Origin: Virgibacillus profundi
GTDB taxonomy: Bacteria > Bacillota > Bacilli > Bacillales > Amphibacillaceae
Length of the DNA: 64,000 bases
Assembly (NCBI RefSeq): GCF_002287375.1
Contig: NZ_NPOA01000003.1
Coordinates: forward strand, 186,001-250,000
Direction of reading: 5' to 3'
Shown here: piece by piece, positions 37,047 through 45,495 of the stretch
Layout of the letters: each line of letters begins with the position of its first letter
Position numbering within the stretch: position 1 is the stretch's first letter
The notes under the pieces: generated by a model
Seen by the model: only the letters and a program-made list of their open reading frames with translations
Told to the model about the DNA's origin: nothing
The model's database searches: none
Position numbers and translations under genes: made by a program

Positions 37047-37054
37047 TATAAAGC

Positions 37055-37096
37055 AAAAGTCCTGGTAGCACTATTAGTGCGAACAGGACTTTTTTA
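37055..37096 (+). terminator. terminator of the duplicated-unit gene
   Basis: AAAAGTCCTG / CAGGACTTTT outer stem with an inner GCAC/GTGC stem, then T-run. Confidence 0.88.
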
Positions 37097-37278
37097 TTTA
37101 CGACTGGAAGTGGATTCCTTCCCTTGCTTTCTTAAAATGAAAACTAGATTTCAATATATTTGGAATGGTGATTTGCTCGGTTTTATCTGTGTAAACAAAC
37201 GCTGTAAAAGCTTCACAGTTGTACTCACTGTTGAAAATGGGTACACTGAACCCAACAAATCAGAGTGAGGTGTTTTCC

Positions 37279-38469
37279 ATTCGATATGTATTGCTGACCG
37301 GTATGTTGTTACTAATTGTTTTTGCCACTGCATGTTCGAACACAACTGATCAGGAAACAGAACAGGATAATGGAGATGAAAATACAGAAGAAGGTAAATC
37401 TGAAAAAGATGAAAACAGGACGGCTGACGATTCGGGAAATGAAAAGGGTGCTAACAATGAATCTGAAGAAACCAGCAAAACGAAGGAACCCGATGTGATG
37501 AATGAGCGGAAAGTTATTGCGAAAAAACTGGAACAGCCCTGGGAGATTGCTTTTGTTGATGATACGTTCTATATCAGTGAACGAACTGGTTCAATCGTAA
37601 CAATCCAGAATGAAGAGCTTATACGAAAACCGGTTGAATTTAATCAGAATCTTTCCAGTCAGCCGGAAGCGGGTTTACTAGGAATAGCCATACCTGACGA
37701 CTTTAAAGAAACAAATACTGCCTTCGCTTACTATTCCTATCAGGAAGATGAGCAGTTTTTTCAGCGGGTGGTTACGATTGAAGAAGCAGACGATAGCTGG
37801 ATAGAAACATCCATTCTGCTAGATGAAATTCCAGGAGGTCAATACCATCAGGGTGGACGAATTGAAATTGGACCGGATGGAAAATTGTATATTACAACAG
37901 GTGATGCCGTTATGCCTGAATTAGCTCAGGATTTGGATAGTTTAGCAGGGAAAATTTTGCGTATGAATTTGGATGGAACAATGCCTGATGATAATCCATT
38001 TAATGATTCATATGTTTATTCCTATGGACATCGAAATCCACAAGGGCTCGCTTGGGGACCAGAGAATGAGTTTTATGCAACGGAACACGGCTCAAATGCG
38101 TATGATGAAGTTAATCATATTAAGCCTGGGAACAACTACGGCTGGCCGGTTATTCGAGGGGACGAAACTGCAGAGAATATGAAGATACCTGTTGTCCATT
38201 CAGGTGAAGATACCTGGGCTCCTTCCGGGATGACCTATTATCGTGGTAACTTTTATTTCGCTTCATTAAGAGGAGAGGGTCTAAGGAAATTTGATCCCAT
38301 GAATGAAACTGTTGAATTGATTGTTTCAGACGTAGGGCGCGTCCGTGACGTTTATGCAGCTGAGGCGGGACTTTATCTAATTACAAATAACACAGATGGG
38401 CGTGGGGAACCAGCTGTGGATGATGATAAACTCATTTTCATACCAATTCCAAAGAACCAGCTGCATTAA
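37279..38469 (+). CDS. PQQ-dependent sugar dehydrogenase-like lipoprotein
   Basis: This beta-propeller protein of the soluble glucose/aldose dehydrogenase (YliI-like) family oxidises sugars with PQQ. PWEIAFVDDTFYISERTGSI near the propeller start, YHQGGRIEIGPDGKLYITTG and YSYGHRNPQGLAW are family motifs. It has a lipoprotein signal (LLLIVFATAC) and a Glu/Asp-rich linker. The start is in doubt. The only good ribosome site (GTGAGGTG, 37265-37272) leads to ATT 37279, giving MRYVLLTGM... (396 residues). In-frame TTG 37219 and ATG 37237 have no ribosome site. Confidence 0.82.
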   Translation: MRYVLLTGMLLLIVFATACSNTTDQETEQDNGDENTEEGKSEKDENRTADDSGNEKGANNESEETSKTKEPDVMNERKVIAKKLEQPWEIAFVDDTFYISERTGSIVTIQNEELIRKPVEFNQNLSSQPEAGLLGIAIPDDFKETNTAFAYYSYQEDEQFFQRVVTIEEADDSWIETSILLDEIPGGQYHQGGRIEIGPDGKLYITTGDAVMPELAQDLDSLAGKILRMNLDGTMPDDNPFNDSYVYSYGHRNPQGLAWGPENEFYATEHGSNAYDEVNHIKPGNNYGWPVIRGDETAENMKIPVVHSGEDTWAPSGMTYYRGNFYFASLRGEGLRKFDPMNETVELIVSDVGRVRDVYAAEAGLYLITNNTDGRGEPAVDDDKLIFIPIPKNQLH

Positions 38470-38575
38470 CTTAGATTATAACTATGCTGTAGGGAGTTTA
38501 GTATGTCCAATATGCTTTACCATTTTACAATTAATGGACCGATCTCCACTACTATTTTGCTGTGTCTGTATCTAT

Positions 38576-38616
38576 AAAAATGACTACAAATTAATGTGCA
38601 ATTTTGTAGTCATTTT
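38576..38616. terminator. bidirectional terminator
   Basis: AAAATGACTACAAA / TTTGTAGTCATTTT stem between convergent genes, A-run before and T-run after. Confidence 0.88.
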
Positions 38617-38646
38617 CTGATTGTGGCAGATTACTAAATCTTTTAA

Positions 38647-39126
38647 CTATAGCCCAGCTTCTTTTATTTCCTCCTGATATTTTAAATACCATCTGTTCCA
38701 GAGGGATCTCCTGTTACGGATGGTGGTTCCGTCAAGCAAGGCTTGAATCACCTCAAGACAAACATGCCATCCTGCCAGATCCTTTGGCGTATGGTCGGTT
38801 ACTTCATGAAGATATTCCTTGAACACAAGCTTACAGCCGAAAGAGTTCGCTTCCAGTTCGAAGCGTACGGAATTTTTATCCCATGTGAAAGCAAATATGC
38901 TTTTTGGTTCAACCTCATGTATCTCCATTCTTTCATAATTTCCATCCTGCATATCAAAAAGAATTTCACTGCCTTTTTTTAATTCTTGAATTTCGAGTTC
39001 AGAAAACCATTGTTGCAGTTTATTATTGTCTGTTAAATAGGGCCATACTTCATCAATTGTATAATAAAACTGCCTTGTAAATACCGCAACAGCAACTTCA
39101 CCGGATTTGTCTATTTTGGCTAGCAT
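38647..39126 (-). CDS. SRPBCC (AHSA1-like) domain protein
   Basis: A 159-residue START/Bet v1-like (Aha1 C-terminal) domain protein. FTRQFYYTIDEVWPYLTD at residues 16-33 and FSELEIQELKKGSEILFDM, then AGWHVCLEVIQALLDG, are typical. These proteins bind hydrophobic ligands; no function is assigned. RBS GGAGGAGA precedes ATG 39126. A large inverted repeat lies just upstream of the ribosome site. Confidence 0.85.
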   Translation of the reverse strand: MLAKIDKSGEVAVAVFTRQFYYTIDEVWPYLTDNNKLQQWFSELEIQELKKGSEILFDMQDGNYERMEIHEVEPKSIFAFTWDKNSVRFELEANSFGCKLVFKEYLHEVTDHTPKDLAGWHVCLEVIQALLDGTTIRNRRSLWNRWYLKYQEEIKEAGL

Positions 39127-39138
39127 TTAATCTCCTCC

Positions 39139-39179
39139 AAATAAATGTCATCTATTCATAGAATAAATGACATTTATTT
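39139..39179. promoter_or_regulatory. 13-bp inverted repeat before the SRPBCC gene
   Basis: AAATAAATGTCAT and ATGACATTTATTT, perfect, 15 bases apart, starting 4 bases beyond the ribosome site on the minus strand. Either an operator for a repressor or an mRNA hairpin next to the ribosome site. Confidence 0.55.
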
Positions 39180-39318
39180 TCTTTACAAGATTAGCCCACT
39201 ATAGGAGAGGGAATAGTAAAAAAATGTAAGCGATCGTAATTACTTGTATATGTATTTTAAAAAAGAATTGAAACTGAATATTGGTTTTGCCAGAAGAATT
39301 AAGTTATTATTAACAGAA

Positions 39319-39347
39319 AAAATGCACCTCATTTCAAGGTGCATTTT
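39319..39347 (-). terminator. terminator of the small membrane protein gene
   Basis: AAAATGCACCT / AGGTGCATTTT with a 7-base loop. It lies 85 bases beyond the stop of the minus-strand gene at 39432. It could also end transcripts from the plus strand. Confidence 0.7.
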
Positions 39348-39431
39348 GTATTGCAGTTTAACTTACAAATAATGTATATAAACTGCAGGTGGTTAACGGA
39401 ATCCGTTGCAATTTCCGGAATTCCTTTTAGA

Positions 39432-39611
39432 TTATGACTTCTTACTTTTCTTCTCATTGGGAATGTATTTTGTAAAATATGCAGCAAATATTAAACAAAT
39501 CAGCGCCAGCCCCCAGGATACAATCCCATTCCATTCGAAATTAATACGTAAGCCAACAAATATGATGACTCCACTTAGCGCAATAAAGAATGCTGTTAAA
39601 TATCGCTTCAA
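39432..39611 (-). CDS. small two-helix membrane protein
   Basis: A 59-residue protein with two hydrophobic helices (about 5-21 and 30-47) and a positively charged tail (PNEKKSKKS). TTG 39611 lies 7 bases after GGAGTG; GTG 39620 overlaps that site. It follows the ABC-2 exporter genes and may belong with them. A palindrome at 39651 lies upstream. Unknown function. Confidence 0.6.
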   Translation of the reverse strand: MKRYLTAFFIALSGVIIFVGLRINFEWNGIVSWGLALICLIFAAYFTKYIPNEKKSKKS

Positions 39612-39650
39612 GGTAAACACTCCAAAAATTCAAGGTGGTATATAATACTA

Positions 39651-39667
39651 TATACTATTATAGTATA
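39651..39667. promoter_or_regulatory. 17-bp palindrome TATACTATTATAGTATA
   Basis: Perfect palindrome (TATACTAT-T-ATAGTATA) between the permease and the small membrane gene. A possible repressor operator (GntR/YtrA-like sites have this look) or promoter core. No such regulator gene lies nearby. Confidence 0.45.
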
Positions 39668-39687
39668 TGTGTTTTTGCATTTCTATA

Positions 39688-40641
39688 TTATTGACCTGCC
39701 ACATCTCTCTTGGCAAAAAACACCCATGATAGGAGCATGAATATCACATAATAAATCAGTAGCATTGTTATGGAAAAGCCTAATGTCATATCCTCTATCC
39801 ATGGCGTATTACCATTAACATATTGGCTTAAATCCGTATTTGCAAATAGGATATATTTTGCCCACGTGCGCTCTGCAAAAAATCCAACAATTTGATTACC
39901 TGCCATCATTAGGAAAATAGCAGTTCCGATGGCAAGTGCACTGTTTCGGAAAATGGTTGAAATCATGAATGCGAATGTTGTCATCATGACTAAATTAACC
40001 AGTTTGAAGCCATATCCTGAAACAATCTCATTGATAACAGATATATATTCAAGACCACTGCTCTTCTCCATTACAATATGAGGATCCATGCCATTTATTC
40101 CGAAGAAAATAGCTCCGATGATCCAGGAAAAGAGTAAGACAAATAGCAATGTAAATAAGGAGAACAATAGAACCGATGTATACTTTGCGAGCAGCATTTT
40201 TGTACGGGAAATGGGACGTATAAGCAATAGCTTGATGGTTCCCCATCTGAATTCATTGGCTACAATTCCGGCTGCAACAATGATTGTAAGTAAGCTGACC
40301 AATGATAGTAATAATTGATTTTCCATAACAAACTGCCATGCATCATAGCTTGATGGTTGAATGTCATTCTCAAGGTAGTAATTATTTTGAGCAATCATAC
40401 CCGTATTCATGCCTTCCATGAATTCTTCCGCTTCCATTTCCTTCGTTAATTCTTGATTTTCCTCCTGTAATACTTCTCTCCAATTATCTTGTTCATACTT
40501 ATCACCAGTTTCCTCAAAGGAATTTGTCAGAAAGCCTAAACCGATAATTATTCCCGCTAAAATAATATACATAATCCATGTTGACTTTCGTATGTATGTT
40601 TTTATTAATTCATTATAAATAAGCTTGAAAAAATTACTCAA
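39688..40641 (-). CDS. ABC-2 type permease
   Basis: A 317-residue exporter permease: first membrane helix at about 19-37, a large extracytoplasmic Glu-rich loop (residues ~45-95), then five further helices. The segment RWGTIKLLLIRPISRTKML (about residues 130-148) is typical for ABC-2 permeases of the bacitracin/Na+ export type. TTG 40641 with GGGGAG upstream is preferred; it overlaps the ATPase stop. Substrate unknown. Confidence 0.82.
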   Translation of the reverse strand: MSNFFKLIYNELIKTYIRKSTWIMYIILAGIIIGLGFLTNSFEETGDKYEQDNWREVLQEENQELTKEMEAEEFMEGMNTGMIAQNNYYLENDIQPSSYDAWQFVMENQLLLSLVSLLTIIVAAGIVANEFRWGTIKLLLIRPISRTKMLLAKYTSVLLFSLFTLLFVLLFSWIIGAIFFGINGMDPHIVMEKSSGLEYISVINEIVSGYGFKLVNLVMMTTFAFMISTIFRNSALAIGTAIFLMMAGNQIVGFFAERTWAKYILFANTDLSQYVNGNTPWIEDMTLGFSITMLLIYYVIFMLLSWVFFAKRDVAGQ

Positions 40642-41560
40642 TCGTATTCTCCCCAATCAAATCAAAGAATTTATCCTCAAGTGTTGCTTTGGTTACCCCT
40701 ACTTGATAAATTGCAATTTCGTGTTTTGCGAGTGTTTGAATCATTTTAGGAATACTTTCCTTTTCAGCTTGAAAGGCTAGGTTTCCATCCTCGAGAACAG
40801 CATCTATTCCGTGATGTTCCTTTAAAAGTTCGATTGCCTTATCGGCAGGAATTACTTCCATTTGCACCTGATTTTGATTTGTCTTTTCTGTTTCAACAGG
40901 TCCTTTTACATCTTGAATGGCAACAAGCTCCCCATTTTTAATAATACCAATACGATCACACATGAGCTCAATTTCTGATAACAGATGACTGGAAATAATA
41001 ACAGCAACATTTTCCTCTTCCGCAAGCTTTCTGATATATTTTCGGATTTCCCGGATTCCAGCTGGATCCAGTCCATTTGTTGGTTCATCCAAAATAAGTA
41101 CGGAAGGACTATGCAGTAAGGCTTGGGCAATTCCGAGGCGCTGCCGCATTCCTAATGAATATTTCCCCGCTTTTTCTTTGATCGGCTTCTCAAGACCGAC
41201 AAGACGAATTACCTCATTTATTCGTTCTTTCGTTATTCCAGGAATCATTCTGGAATAATGCATTAAATTTTGCCAGCCTGTCATAAATGGATACATTTCA
41301 GGATTTTCAACAATTGCGCCAACTTCTCTTATCGCTTTTTTAAAGTCAGTTTTAATGCTGTTACCTAAAATACGTACATCACCATCTGTGAGCTGCATTA
41401 AGCCAACCATCATTCTTATTGTGGTTGTTTTTCCAGCACCATTTGGGCCAATAAATCCAAATACTTCCCCCTTATTAATCGTAAATGATAGTCCTTTAAT
41501 AATTTCTTTCTTGCCAATAGTCTTTTTAACATCAACCAATTCCATGGCAACTTCTGACAT
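40634..41560 (-). CDS. ABC transporter ATPase (BcrA-like)
   Basis: A 308-residue ATPase partner of the downstream permease. Walker A GPNGAGKTTT (about residues 38-47), signature YSLGMRQRLG, Walker B SVLILDEPTNGLDPAG, H-loop SSHL, and a C-terminal regulatory domain. Similar to bacitracin/lantibiotic exporters and to NatA. ATG 41560 follows TTGGAGG, which rules out the upstream TTG. No two-component system is adjacent. Confidence 0.87.
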   Translation of the reverse strand: MSEVAMELVDVKKTIGKKEIIKGLSFTINKGEVFGFIGPNGAGKTTTIRMMVGLMQLTDGDVRILGNSIKTDFKKAIREVGAIVENPEMYPFMTGWQNLMHYSRMIPGITKERINEVIRLVGLEKPIKEKAGKYSLGMRQRLGIAQALLHSPSVLILDEPTNGLDPAGIREIRKYIRKLAEEENVAVIISSHLLSEIELMCDRIGIIKNGELVAIQDVKGPVETEKTNQNQVQMEVIPADKAIELLKEHHGIDAVLEDGNLAFQAEKESIPKMIQTLAKHEIAIYQVGVTKATLEDKFFDLIGENTIE

Positions 41561-41628
41561 ATGTACTACCTCCAATTTGCAATCTGTTAATACTTACGGA
41601 TATTGAAATAAAAAGTTTCATAAATATA

Positions 41629-41666
41629 AAAATCGCCTTACTTATTGAATAAGCAAGGCGATTTTT
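41629..41666. terminator. strong hairpin terminator
   Basis: ATCGCCTT / AAGGCGAT with an inner CTTAT/ATAAG stem, flanked by A- and T-runs. It ends the minus-strand YfhE-like gene. Confidence 0.88.
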
Positions 41667-41677
41667 CAGAATATATT

Positions 41678-41833
41678 CTATTGTAAATTCGAATTCTCAC
41701 TATTAGCTTCATTCACGTGTGGTTTGCGATAACCTCCGGCTATATCAGCGTGTTTAAACTCTTTTGAGTAATGTACTTCCTGTGCATCGGAAAGCTGTAT
41801 ATTTTTTGTTGGCTGGTATTGTTTATTGCTCAT
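41678..41833 (-). CDS. short YfhE-like protein
   Basis: A 51-residue open frame starting MSNKQYQPTKNIQLSDAQEV and continuing HYSKEFKHADIAGGYRKPHV. It resembles the short YfhE-like proteins of Bacillaceae, which share a QEVxYxxEFKxAD core; that similarity is recalled, not searched. A ribosome site AAAGAAAGGG lies about 10 bases before ATG 41833, and a strong terminator follows the stop. No function is known. Confidence 0.7.
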   Translation of the reverse strand: MSNKQYQPTKNIQLSDAQEVHYSKEFKHADIAGGYRKPHVNEANSENSNLQ

Positions 41834-41964
41834 TATTTAAAAAACCCTTTCTTTAAAAAATTGTCGTTCTATATAGTATCTTCCCGAAAATTATAAAGTA
41901 AAACTTCTTAAGGATGCTTTAAGTAGTTTATCATTAAAGGTATACTTGAAGTAACTTAAAATTT

Positions 41965-42103
41965 TAGAAAACTTGGTTGTCACCATGTCTTTGGGTGACA
42001 GCATTAGTTCAACGAAAAATACTTTTCGTCTGCGATGTAAATGCTTCGAAGTATTACTTATGCACTTATGCAGTAAGAAAGTATTTTTACTTTCCTAACT
42101 GGC
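41965..42103 (-). mobile_element. palindromic miniature element, copy 3 (before thiolase gene)
   Basis: The longest copy (139 bp), read on minus: CAGTTAGGAAAGTA pairs with TACTTTCTTACTG; then GCATAAGTGCA; then about 50 extra bases with two palindromes (ACGAAAAGTATTTTTCGT and TTCGAA); then AACTAATGCTGTCACCC and ACAACCAAGTTTTCTA. It ends 20 bases before the thiolase start, so the mRNA leader probably includes its antisense. Confidence 0.75.
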
Positions 42104-42123
42104 AAAAAAAGGGGGCAAGGATA

Positions 42124-43275
42124 ATGAGAGAAGTTGTAATTATTGAAGGGTGTCGCACTGCGGTGGGTCGTCGCAAAGGGATGTATGCAAACTACCGTCC
42201 GGATGAATTGGCTGCGGTTATCTTAGATGAATTAGTGAAGCGGGCAAACGTAGATAAAAGTATGGTGGAAGACGTGATTTTAGGCTGTGTTACACAGGTG
42301 AATGAGCAGGGTGGAAATATTGCCAGAACAGCATCATTAATAGCAGGTTTTCCTACCCATGTTCCAGGAGTAACGATTGATCGTCAATGTGGATCGAGTC
42401 AGCAGGCAGTTCATTTTGGAGCCCAGGCAATTGCGTCAGGTGATATGGATATTGTTATTGCAGGTGGTGTGGAAAGTATGACACGCACGCCGATGTTTTC
42501 CAATATGGGAGATGTTAAACCGAGCAAGCAATTAACAGCTAAATACGACATTGTAAATCAGGGAATATCTGCTGAGAAGATTGCTGAAAAATGGGAGCTT
42601 TCCAGAGAGCAATTAGACGAATTTGCTTTACAAAGCCATGAAAGCGCTTTAAGGGCTATAAGTCAGGGGAACTTTGAAAAAGAGATTGTTCCTGTAGATG
42701 TAACCAGCGAGGATGGAGAAACCAATAGAGTCTCAGTAGATGAAGGGCCAAGGGGAAATTCAACACTGGAAACATTAGCAGGATTAAAAACTGTATTTAA
42801 AGAGGACGGAAGAATAACAGCAGGTAATGCCAGCCAAATGAGTGATGGGGCAAGTGCCGTATTATTAATGTCACGGGAAAAAGCAGATAAACTAGGCTTG
42901 AAACCAACAGCGAAAATTATCGCCAGAACTGTAGTAGGTTCAGACCCTACCTTGATGCTGACAGGCCCGATTGCTGCAACTCAAAAAGTTCTAAAAAAAG
43001 CAAACCTGTCCATTGATGAAATAGATCGATATGAGGTAAACGAAGCATTTGCATCAGTTCCGCTTGCATGGTTAAAAGATATCGGAGCTGATCCGGATAA
43101 ATTGAATGTAAATGGTGGCGCAATCGCTTTAGGCCATCCTTTAGGAGCAACGGGGACAAAATTACTCGTTTCCTTAGTCAATGAGTTAGAGCGGATTGAT
43201 GGAAGATATGGGTTGCTTGCAATTTGTGAAGGAATGGGAATGGCGAATGCAACGATTATAGAAAGAATAAAGTAG
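42124..43275 (+). CDS. acetyl-CoA acyltransferase (thiolase)
   Basis: A 383-residue type II thiolase that cleaves 3-ketoacyl-CoA in beta-oxidation (or condenses acetyl-CoA). The acyl-binding Cys89 lies in DRQCGSSQQ, the catalytic His in GGAIALGHPLGATGTK and the second Cys in CEGMGMAN; this last motif is usually CxGGG, so Met replaces Gly. The true start is ATG 42124; the frame is open upstream only because it runs through the miniature element. First gene of a three-gene operon. Confidence 0.92.
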   Translation: MREVVIIEGCRTAVGRRKGMYANYRPDELAAVILDELVKRANVDKSMVEDVILGCVTQVNEQGGNIARTASLIAGFPTHVPGVTIDRQCGSSQQAVHFGAQAIASGDMDIVIAGGVESMTRTPMFSNMGDVKPSKQLTAKYDIVNQGISAEKIAEKWELSREQLDEFALQSHESALRAISQGNFEKEIVPVDVTSEDGETNRVSVDEGPRGNSTLETLAGLKTVFKEDGRITAGNASQMSDGASAVLLMSREKADKLGLKPTAKIIARTVVGSDPTLMLTGPIAATQKVLKKANLSIDEIDRYEVNEAFASVPLAWLKDIGADPDKLNVNGGAIALGHPLGATGTKLLVSLVNELERIDGRYGLLAICEGMGMANATIIERIK

Positions 43276-43286
43276 GGGGTATATAA

Positions 43287-44057
43287 GTGGAGCTGAATGA
43301 AGTAAAAGCGATTGTAACCGGTGGTGCATCGGGATTAGGTGAAGCAACCATTCGAAATATTGTTTCAGCAGGTGGAAAAGCAGCAATTTTTGATTTGAAT
43401 CAAGAGCGGGCTAAAAAGTTAATAGCAGAACTGGGATCAGATAATGTCTTTTTCCTTGCAACAGATGTTACTAGTGCTGATCAGGTAGAAGCAAATACAA
43501 GAGAAGTTTTTGAAACACTTGGTTCCATTAATACACTAATAAACTGTGCAGGAGTAGCTACACCCGGAAAGATTTTAAGCCGAAGGGGAACTATGGAGCT
43601 TTCAGCTTTTGAAAAAGTTATTCAAATAAACTTAATTGGAACATTTAATGTAATAAGGGTTATGGCATCCTTTATGGAGAAAAATAATCCCAATAATGAA
43701 ACGGAACGGGGAGTCATCATTAACACTGCTTCTGTTGCAGCTTTTGAAGGGCAAATCGGTCAGGCCGCATATAGTGCATCTAAGGGTGGGGTTGCCAGTA
43801 TGACCCTTCCACTTGCCAGAGAATTTGCTCCGAAAGGGATCCGGGTGATGGCGATTGCTCCGGGACTATTTGAAACGCCAATGTTTGATGAACTTCCGGA
43901 AGCAGCAAAAGAAACTTTGGGAGGCTCAGTTCCATTTCCAAATCGTCTAGGTTTGCCATCAGAGTATGCAAAATTAGTGGAGGGCATTCTGACAAACCCG
44001 ATGTTAAATGGAGAGGTAATTCGTTTGGACGGAGCGATTCGAATGCAAACGAAATAA
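43287..44057 (+). CDS. SDR-type 3-hydroxyacyl-CoA dehydrogenase
   Basis: A 256-residue short-chain dehydrogenase close to the HSD10 type (3-hydroxyacyl-CoA dehydrogenase II). NAD-binding GGASGLGEATI (about residues 13-23), NCAGVATPGK, catalytic Ser in NTASVAAFEGQIGQ and YSASKGG (Tyr, Lys) are present. GTG 43287 follows AGGGGGT. Placed between thiolase and acyl-CoA dehydrogenase it would do the third beta-oxidation step. No enoyl-CoA hydratase is in the operon. Confidence 0.88.
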   Translation: MELNEVKAIVTGGASGLGEATIRNIVSAGGKAAIFDLNQERAKKLIAELGSDNVFFLATDVTSADQVEANTREVFETLGSINTLINCAGVATPGKILSRRGTMELSAFEKVIQINLIGTFNVIRVMASFMEKNNPNNETERGVIINTASVAAFEGQIGQAAYSASKGGVASMTLPLAREFAPKGIRVMAIAPGLFETPMFDELPEAAKETLGGSVPFPNRLGLPSEYAKLVEGILTNPMLNGEVIRLDGAIRMQTK

Positions 44058-44069
44058 GGGGTGTTTTAC

Positions 44070-45218
44070 ATGAGGAAATATCGTTTCGAAACAGAAGAAC
44101 ATGAGTTATTCCGCAAGTCACTGAAAAAGTTTTTACAAAAAGAAGTGGAACCATTTTATGATCAATGGGAAAAAGACCGAATGATACCAAAAGCATTATG
44201 GGTAAAATTAGGTGAAATGGGGTTTCTATGTCCACATGTCAAGGAAGCTTATGGTGGATTGGGACTTAATTTCAGCTATTCAGTCATTATTCTGGAAGAG
44301 CTTGAGCGAATAGGTACCAGTCTGACAGGGGTAGGTCTTCATTCTGATATCGTTGTACCATATATAGAGTCTTATGGAACAGCCGAACAGAAGCAGCAAT
44401 GGCTGCCTGGCTGTATTTCGGGAGAGCATATAACAGCAGTCGCAATGACCGAACCTGGCACTGGTTCTGATTTGGCTAATATTAAAACTACCGCCATTCG
44501 CGATGGTGACGACTATATTGTAAATGGTCAAAAAACATTTATCACAAACGGTATTCAGGCTGATCTCCTATTAGTTGTTGTAAAAACAGATCCGAATGCT
44601 GAACCAAAACATAAAGGAATAAGTTTGCTGATGATCGAGGATGGAATGCCGGGTTTCTCCCGTGGACGCAAGCTGGATAAAGTCGGGATGCATGCACAGG
44701 ATACAGCTGAATTGTATTTTGAGGATTGCCGTGTTCCTGCAACCAATGTAATTGGGGAAGCAGGCAAGGGATTTCGTTATTTGATGGAAAAACTGCAGCA
44801 GGAACGATTGGTTGTAGCTATTGCAGGCCAAACAGCATCAGAGGATATGCTGGAAATGACATTGGACTATGTAAAGTCACGAACAGCTTTTGGTAAGTCG
44901 ATTGGATCCTTTCAAAATACCCAATTTAAGCTGGCTGAAATAGCGACACAAGTTGAACTTGGCCATTCTTTTATAGAGTCGCTGATTGAAGATCATATTG
45001 CTGGAGAAGATATCGTAACAAAAGTATCCATGGCAAAATACTGGCTCACAGATACTGCAAGACAAGTAGCTTCTGATTGCATGCAGCTGCACGGCGGCTA
45101 TGGATATATGGAAGATTATAAGATCGCCAGAAGATACAGAGATGTTCCTGTAGCAACTATTTACGCCGGAACAAATGAAGTGATGAAAATGATTATTGCA
45201 AAAAATATGGGGTTATAG
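44070..45218 (+). CDS. acyl-CoA dehydrogenase
   Basis: A 382-residue FAD enzyme for the first beta-oxidation step. AVAMTEPGTGSDLANIKT (about 125-142), FITNGIQADL and LHGGYGYMEDY are typical. The catalytic-Glu motif of medium-chain enzymes (YEGT) is IYAGTNEVMK here. Together with QERLVVAI...ASEDMLEMT (about 245-265) this points to the long-chain (LCAD-like) arrangement, with the base Glu on the internal helix. ATG 44070 follows AAGGGGTG; an earlier TTG is inside it. Confidence 0.92.
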   Translation: MRKYRFETEEHELFRKSLKKFLQKEVEPFYDQWEKDRMIPKALWVKLGEMGFLCPHVKEAYGGLGLNFSYSVIILEELERIGTSLTGVGLHSDIVVPYIESYGTAEQKQQWLPGCISGEHITAVAMTEPGTGSDLANIKTTAIRDGDDYIVNGQKTFITNGIQADLLLVVVKTDPNAEPKHKGISLLMIEDGMPGFSRGRKLDKVGMHAQDTAELYFEDCRVPATNVIGEAGKGFRYLMEKLQQERLVVAIAGQTASEDMLEMTLDYVKSRTAFGKSIGSFQNTQFKLAEIATQVELGHSFIESLIEDHIAGEDIVTKVSMAKYWLTDTARQVASDCMQLHGGYGYMEDYKIARRYRDVPVATIYAGTNEVMKMIIAKNMGL

Positions 45219-45495
45219 CAGGGGGATTGAGGATTACCAAATAACTGATGTCGCATCTGAGACTGAATAAATAGAGGATGCTACTGAATAAATCATAGTC
45301 GCAACCGCACCTTTTTGGGATTTCCATTATTATGTTGTTGATCATATAGAGTGGGAGTCTTGATTTGAATCACCATCATTTAATATCTATTTATGATAAA
45401 TTTGTAGACTGCTGCGGAAAAGATTCCTAATTTCAGCGAAAATATGACATTATTTGTGGTATGATAATGGGAAAATAAGTGAGGAGCAGCTACCT

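Noticed and set aside
41977-42123. N-terminal extension of the thiolase
   Set aside because: It is the translation of the miniature element; normal thiolases start at the ATG at 42124.
43780-44235. 151-codon antisense frame across the SDR/acyl-CoA dehydrogenase junction
   Set aside because: Overlaps two certain genes and has no family features.
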